From Nitrososphaerota archaeon (GTDB taxonomy: Archaea > Thermoproteota > Nitrososphaeria > Nitrososphaerales > CADDZS01), in the NCBI GenBank assembly GCA_027886795.1, contig JAPCJU010000054.1:1-7520 (forward strand): 7,520 bases of DNA, given 5' to 3'. Position numbers and translations under genes: made by a program. This document shows, piece by piece, positions 4,437 through 7,520 of the stretch. The first letter of the stretch is position 1; the number at the start of each line of letters is the position of its first letter. A model generated the notes under the pieces. The model worked only from the letters and a program-made list of their open reading frames with translations. It was not told where the DNA came from and made no database searches.

Positions 4437-5726
4437 ATGCCAACTCGGTCTGATATGGAAAGATTTCTGAAGTTACTTCCTTTTTCTCAAGTAAGGCATG
4501 TTATCGAATCTTCAATGGAGGGAATCTATTTCGAGGTTGAAACTCTTAGTGTCGTGTCTGCACTCGGAAGGATTTGTTCTGAAGAGATAAGATCTGAAAA
4601 CGATATTCCGCCAAGACCTATTTCCGCGATGGATGGTTATGCCATCATGTCAGGTGAGACACGTAATGCCTCAGGATCAGCTCCTGCAAGATTCATGATC
4701 CGTGGCGCGCTGTATCCAAAAGATGCTAACGCTCGCAAATCTATTTCAGGAGATGACACCTACTATATTGCGACTGGAGCCCCTATTCCTGAAGGTGCGG
4801 ACGCGGTTGTGAGGGTAGAGCAGACACGCTTGACGGGAAACATGATATCTGTCTCCCAACATGTTCCCGACTCAGAGAATGTGTCTTTTCAGGGCGAGGA
4901 CATTCGCAAGAGTGAGATTCTTTTTTCTAAGGGTCACATTCTTAACGCGGCGGACATAGCCCTTCTCATTTCAGCAGGAAAGAGAGAGATCAAGGCCTAC
5001 AAAACTCCTAACGTCGGGATCATTTCGATAGGGGATGAACTGATCGCTTTTGAAGACGGAGATAATTCAACCTCTCAAAAGACCATCAACAATTATTCGA
5101 ATTTGATAATTGGACTTCTGAACAATTTCGGAATAAGGGCAGAAACGTTCGGAATAGCCAAAGACGAAATGGCTGAGATCCGGCGAATGATCGAACATGC
5201 CCTAAAGAAGTTTGATTGTATAATCACAATTGGCGGAACTTCGGTTGGAAAAAAAGATTTTGCTCCAACCGCTGTGGGTTCCGTCGAAGGAGCATCGATG
5301 ATATTTCACGGGGTCAGAATCGTCCCGATCAGACCAACCGGATTGGCTTTGATCAACGGAAAACCAATCTTCATCCTGCCAGGCCATGCAGTTTCCGCGA
5401 CTCTAGCATTCTTTCTTACGGTGATTCCAGTCTTGAATCTTCTGTCCGGCCTATCTTTTGATTCTCGTCAAGCAATGATCGAAGCAGAATCCATCGGCGA
5501 GCTTGAAAATGATCGTGCGATCGATTCCATTGTCTTAGTGCAGTTGAAAAAAATGGACAGAGGTTTCTTTGCGACCCCTCTCGAATGGGGATCCAATCTC
5601 ATCCACAATCTTTCAAAAGCAAACGGGTTCGTGCTGCTCAAGGCAAAGGAAAAGATAAGGAAACACGACGTTCTCCAAGTACTACTGCTTGGCGCTCGTG
5701 AGCTAGAAAGAATTCCGAGTGCCTAA
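4437..5726 (+). CDS. moeA: Molybdopterin molybdenumtransferase MoeA
   Basis: This 429-residue protein has the full MoeA domain order. Domain I/II motifs include SAMDGYA (64-69, Asp66), ATGAPIPEGADAVVRVE (112-128) and GEDIRKSE (153-160). The MoCF-binding domain spans about 190-340, with GIISIGDEL (194-202), TIGGTSVGKKDF (264-275, Asp274) and LPGHAVSA (314-321). A C-terminal beta domain runs from about 345. MoeA inserts molybdate (or tungstate) into adenylylated molybdopterin to give Mo-cofactor, in the cytosol. Compared with bacterial MoeA and gephyrin, the usual KPGKP stretch reads IRPTG (298-302) and PGNPVSA reads PGHAVSA, so two active-site loops are altered; these may be lineage traits or reflect W use. 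Start is ATG at 4437. It overlaps mobB by 8 bases, so the two are an operon. Confidence 0.92.
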   Translation: MPTRSDMERFLKLLPFSQVRHVIESSMEGIYFEVETLSVVSALGRICSEEIRSENDIPPRPISAMDGYAIMSGETRNASGSAPARFMIRGALYPKDANARKSISGDDTYYIATGAPIPEGADAVVRVEQTRLTGNMISVSQHVPDSENVSFQGEDIRKSEILFSKGHILNAADIALLISAGKREIKAYKTPNVGIISIGDELIAFEDGDNSTSQKTINNYSNLIIGLLNNFGIRAETFGIAKDEMAEIRRMIEHALKKFDCIITIGGTSVGKKDFAPTAVGSVEGASMIFHGVRIVPIRPTGLALINGKPIFILPGHAVSATLAFFLTVIPVLNLLSGLSFDSRQAMIEAESIGELENDRAIDSIVLVQLKKMDRGFFATPLEWGSNLIHNLSKANGFVLLKAKEKIRKHDVLQVLLLGARELERIPSA

Positions 5727-6255
5727 ATTGAAGATAGTTTCATTTCTAGGCTACAAGGAGAGCGGCAAAACCACCGCGTTGGAACACGTTTGCAGAAAGC
5801 TTACTCTGGATGGATGGAAGGTGGGCACGATCAAGCACATCCACGAATCTGAATTCACGATAGATCATAAAGGAAAAGATACGTGGCGTCATGCTAGGGC
5901 GGGGGCTTCTGTTGTTGTGTCGGTATCAAAAAAGGAGCTCGCGGTGATAAGGAAGTGTAACACGTCAGAAGTGGGTCTTGAGTCCATTTTCAAGATTTTC
6001 AAGGCAGAGCACATGGATTTTGTCCTTATCGAAGGTTACTACAAAAAGTTGGCAAAAGAAAAACGAAGAAACATAACAAGAATTCTTTGCGCAAAAAATA
6101 CCGAGGATGCGTTGGAATTGCTCCACGAGCACTTAAGACCGATTTGTATTTGCGGCAAAATTGCCGAGAGTACCGCGAAGGATCTCCTTGGAACACCATT
6201 TGCGAAGTTTCCTAGGGATAAATCCAAAGTGATGAGACTAATTGGGAGACCATAG
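5719..6255 (+). CDS. mobB: MobB, GTP-binding partner of MobA
   Basis: This 178-residue protein is the usual MobB length. It opens with KIVSFLGYKESGKTT, whose GYKESGKTT (11-19) is the Walker A loop. Then come GTIKHIH (about 37-43), DHKGKDTWRHARAGA (about 50-64) and DFVLIEGYYK (a Walker-B-like strand), all MobB signatures. MobB binds and slowly hydrolyses GTP and assists MobA in making the guanine-dinucleotide cofactor. The start is GTG at 5719, inside the last codons of moeA (8-base overlap), with no separate ribosome-binding site, implying translational coupling. Several Cys residues near the C-terminus (CICGK) are not part of the core motifs I know. Confidence 0.9.
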   Translation: MPKLKIVSFLGYKESGKTTALEHVCRKLTLDGWKVGTIKHIHESEFTIDHKGKDTWRHARAGASVVVSVSKKELAVIRKCNTSEVGLESIFKIFKAEHMDFVLIEGYYKKLAKEKRRNITRILCAKNTEDALELLHEHLRPICICGKIAESTAKDLLGTPFAKFPRDKSKVMRLIGRP

Positions 6256-6256
6256 T

Positions 6257-6913
6257 CTACTTCGCGATCGGATTCGTTATTCCAGAAAGTAATCGAATGT
6301 AATCTTCCCTCGAGTTTATGTTGACTAATGATTCGAGCAAAGGATCATATTCTCTTATCCTTGAGACAGGCACATAATTCACATCTGCTAATTGAGCTAG
6401 TAGGTTTTTTGGGCCCATTTTTCCCAGACGCAATACCTTAGTAACGGCTATTAGCGCCTGCTCTAAGTCGTAAACTGCACAAAGCGGTTCCGTATCATTA
6501 TTTTCCCAGATGGGTACCGAGGCGCTGTGTTCCTGGGCAGAGTCACAGAGGTATTTGATCACTGCGTGTTTGACCAACGGGGAATCGCATGCAAGTACAG
6601 CAGCATAGCGATATTTTGCATGAGAAAAGCCAGTTATCATGCCGCCGATCGGATTCCCCAATTCTAGCTCGTCTTTGAGAATTCGGACGCTGCGATCGAG
6701 AACATCTCTAAAATTATCTTCACCTTTTTGGCCTATGACCACAATTGTATCATTTGAGATCTTCATCATTTCTTCTACTATCAATTGGACGAACGACTTG
6801 CCTCGATAAATCAGGAAAGCTTTGTCTGAGCCCATTCGCTGGCTCTTTCCTCCGGCAAGAACGATCAAAGATAGGCCGCCCTGTGAACGAATAGAATTGG
6901 AGCCTACAGGCAT
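6257..6913 (-). CDS. mobA: Molybdenum cofactor guanylyltransferase MobA
   Basis: This 218-residue protein shows the MobA nucleotidyltransferase signature LAGGKSQRMGSDKA (19-32), where the Gly-rich loop and Lys31 contact GTP. It is followed by the metal-binding CDSP (109-112), TEPLCAVYD (141-149) and the C-terminal NINSREDY (198-205), which matches the family's 'NxNTPEDY' box. It joins GMP to Mo-molybdopterin to form the MGD cofactor of DMSO-reductase-type enzymes such as nitrate reductases and formate dehydrogenases, none of which is encoded here. It starts at ATG 6913, about 18 residues before the conserved loop. It converges on mobB with a single base between stop codons, so transcripts from both sides must overlap. 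No clear TATA box is seen upstream. Confidence 0.92.
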   Translation of the reverse strand: MPVGSNSIRSQGGLSLIVLAGGKSQRMGSDKAFLIYRGKSFVQLIVEEMMKISNDTIVVIGQKGEDNFRDVLDRSVRILKDELELGNPIGGMITGFSHAKYRYAAVLACDSPLVKHAVIKYLCDSAQEHSASVPIWENNDTEPLCAVYDLEQALIAVTKVLRLGKMGPKNLLAQLADVNYVPVSRIREYDPLLESLVNINSREDYIRLLSGITNPIAK

Positions 6914-7520
6914 TAGAGAAACATCCTTTACGAAATTTTTGAGACTTGAATCAACTTAGCTCGGTTCATTGTGTATTTATCGATTCGTCGGCAGTCTCGA
7001 AAATGTGTAACTTTGGCAGCCTTTTTTCCATGTCATCCCGACTAGTCATCGCTTCGGGAAGTATTCTCATTCTCGCGGGATTCCTATATTTACCAAGAAA
7101 TAGGTCTCCTAGGCTTACACATTTTTCGCTCTGAGGTTTACCAGAATTTAGAGCAGTCGCAAGATATTCACATTTACGATTGTTGGGATTTTCATATATA
7201 GGATTCACTTAGAAATCGAAGCAAAAAGCTATCATGCTTTGAGCAATTACTTCTTGAATACTAGGAGGTATCGACTGTTCATGCAGAGGCTTATGACAAT
7301 GTATAAATGTAGTATAAAATGGATTCAGGTCTAACAAATGTTCATAATTCCTGCAATTTATTCGACAATCGCCCAAAACGCCAGAGGACGACTAACAATT
7401 TGATTGATTCCGGAAGTGGTGAGATGGCTCAAAAAGACCACCAAAGCTAACGAGCGAAAATAACACTAAAAACGCATAATGCTTTGGAAAGGATCATTTC
7501 ACCATAAAACATCTTTCCAT
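6914..7520. other. Right-end region without a supported gene
   Basis: No recognised gene is present in these 607 bases. A minus-strand frame from GTG 7208 to 6966 (80 codons, hydrophilic, no known motif) has plausible codon use, lies 52 bases upstream of mobA and might be a small co-transcribed gene; I give it about one chance in four. TATATA at 7193-7200 and the paired AT-boxes TATAAATG and TATAAAAT (7302-7319) could be promoters, but nothing convincing follows. The ORFs beginning at 7281 (after AGGAGGT) and 7338 are only 17 and 21 codons long. Confidence 0.4.

Noticed and set aside
5202..5461. Frames within moeA on both strands
   Set aside because: They overlap the conserved MoCF-binding domain of moeA and are shadows.
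7281..7334. AGGAGGT followed by a 17-codon ATG frame
   Set aside because: It is too short, with nothing downstream, and strong Shine-Dalgarno signals are not used by the real genes in this window.
1..7520. CRISPR array, defence island or insertion sequence
   Set aside because: No regularly spaced repeats, no cas-like or transposase-like protein, and no terminal inverted repeats with target duplications were seen.

Overview
The window looks archaeal. Three things point that way: a tRNA-His gene whose introns sit in bulge-helix-bulge (BHB) folds; AT-rich TATA-like boxes about 35-45 bases ahead of several starts with little Shine-Dalgarno signal; and VapBC/RelBE pairs mixed with TTG and GTG starts. 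A soil or sediment lineage of the TACK group (Thaumarchaeota or Bathyarchaeota-like) is my guess from gene style only; no lineage marker is present.

Layout. 1-363 (minus): a RelB-like antitoxin and the first 62 codons of a RelE/ParE-like toxin that runs off the left edge. 391-615 (minus): a weak, probably decayed zinc-ribbon reading frame. 576-706 (plus): tRNA-His(GTG) with a 20-base intron at 37/38 and a 36-base intron in the D-loop after position 15. 748-1444 (minus): a vapB-vapC toxin-antitoxin operon with a TATA box framed by an inverted repeat. 1687-2721 (minus): a nitrilase-superfamily amidohydrolase. 3206-3811 (plus): a seven-helix SWEET/PQ-loop-like membrane protein. 4073-4248 (minus): a broken gene end. 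4437-6255 (plus): moeA and mobB, overlapping by 8 bases. 6257-6913 (minus): mobA, meeting mobB tail to tail with one base between them. The last 600 bases hold no gene I can defend.

How it fits together. The right half is a molybdenum-cofactor locus: MoeA inserts Mo (or W) into molybdopterin, MobA attaches a guanine nucleotide and MobB is its GTP-binding partner. The left half looks like accessory DNA. The last 13 bases of the tRNA-His gene (694-706) recur exactly at 4058-4070, and this is the geometry left by integration into a tRNA 3' end. The 3.36 kb between the copies holds VapBC, the amidohydrolase and the membrane protein, but no integrase. My inference is a decayed or minimal integrated island between tRNA-His and the moeA locus, with a second toxin-antitoxin pair just outside it.

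No wholly new defence or mobile system is proven here. The most notable signals are the multi-intron tRNA-His, its duplicated 3' end and the VapBC operator-like repeat.
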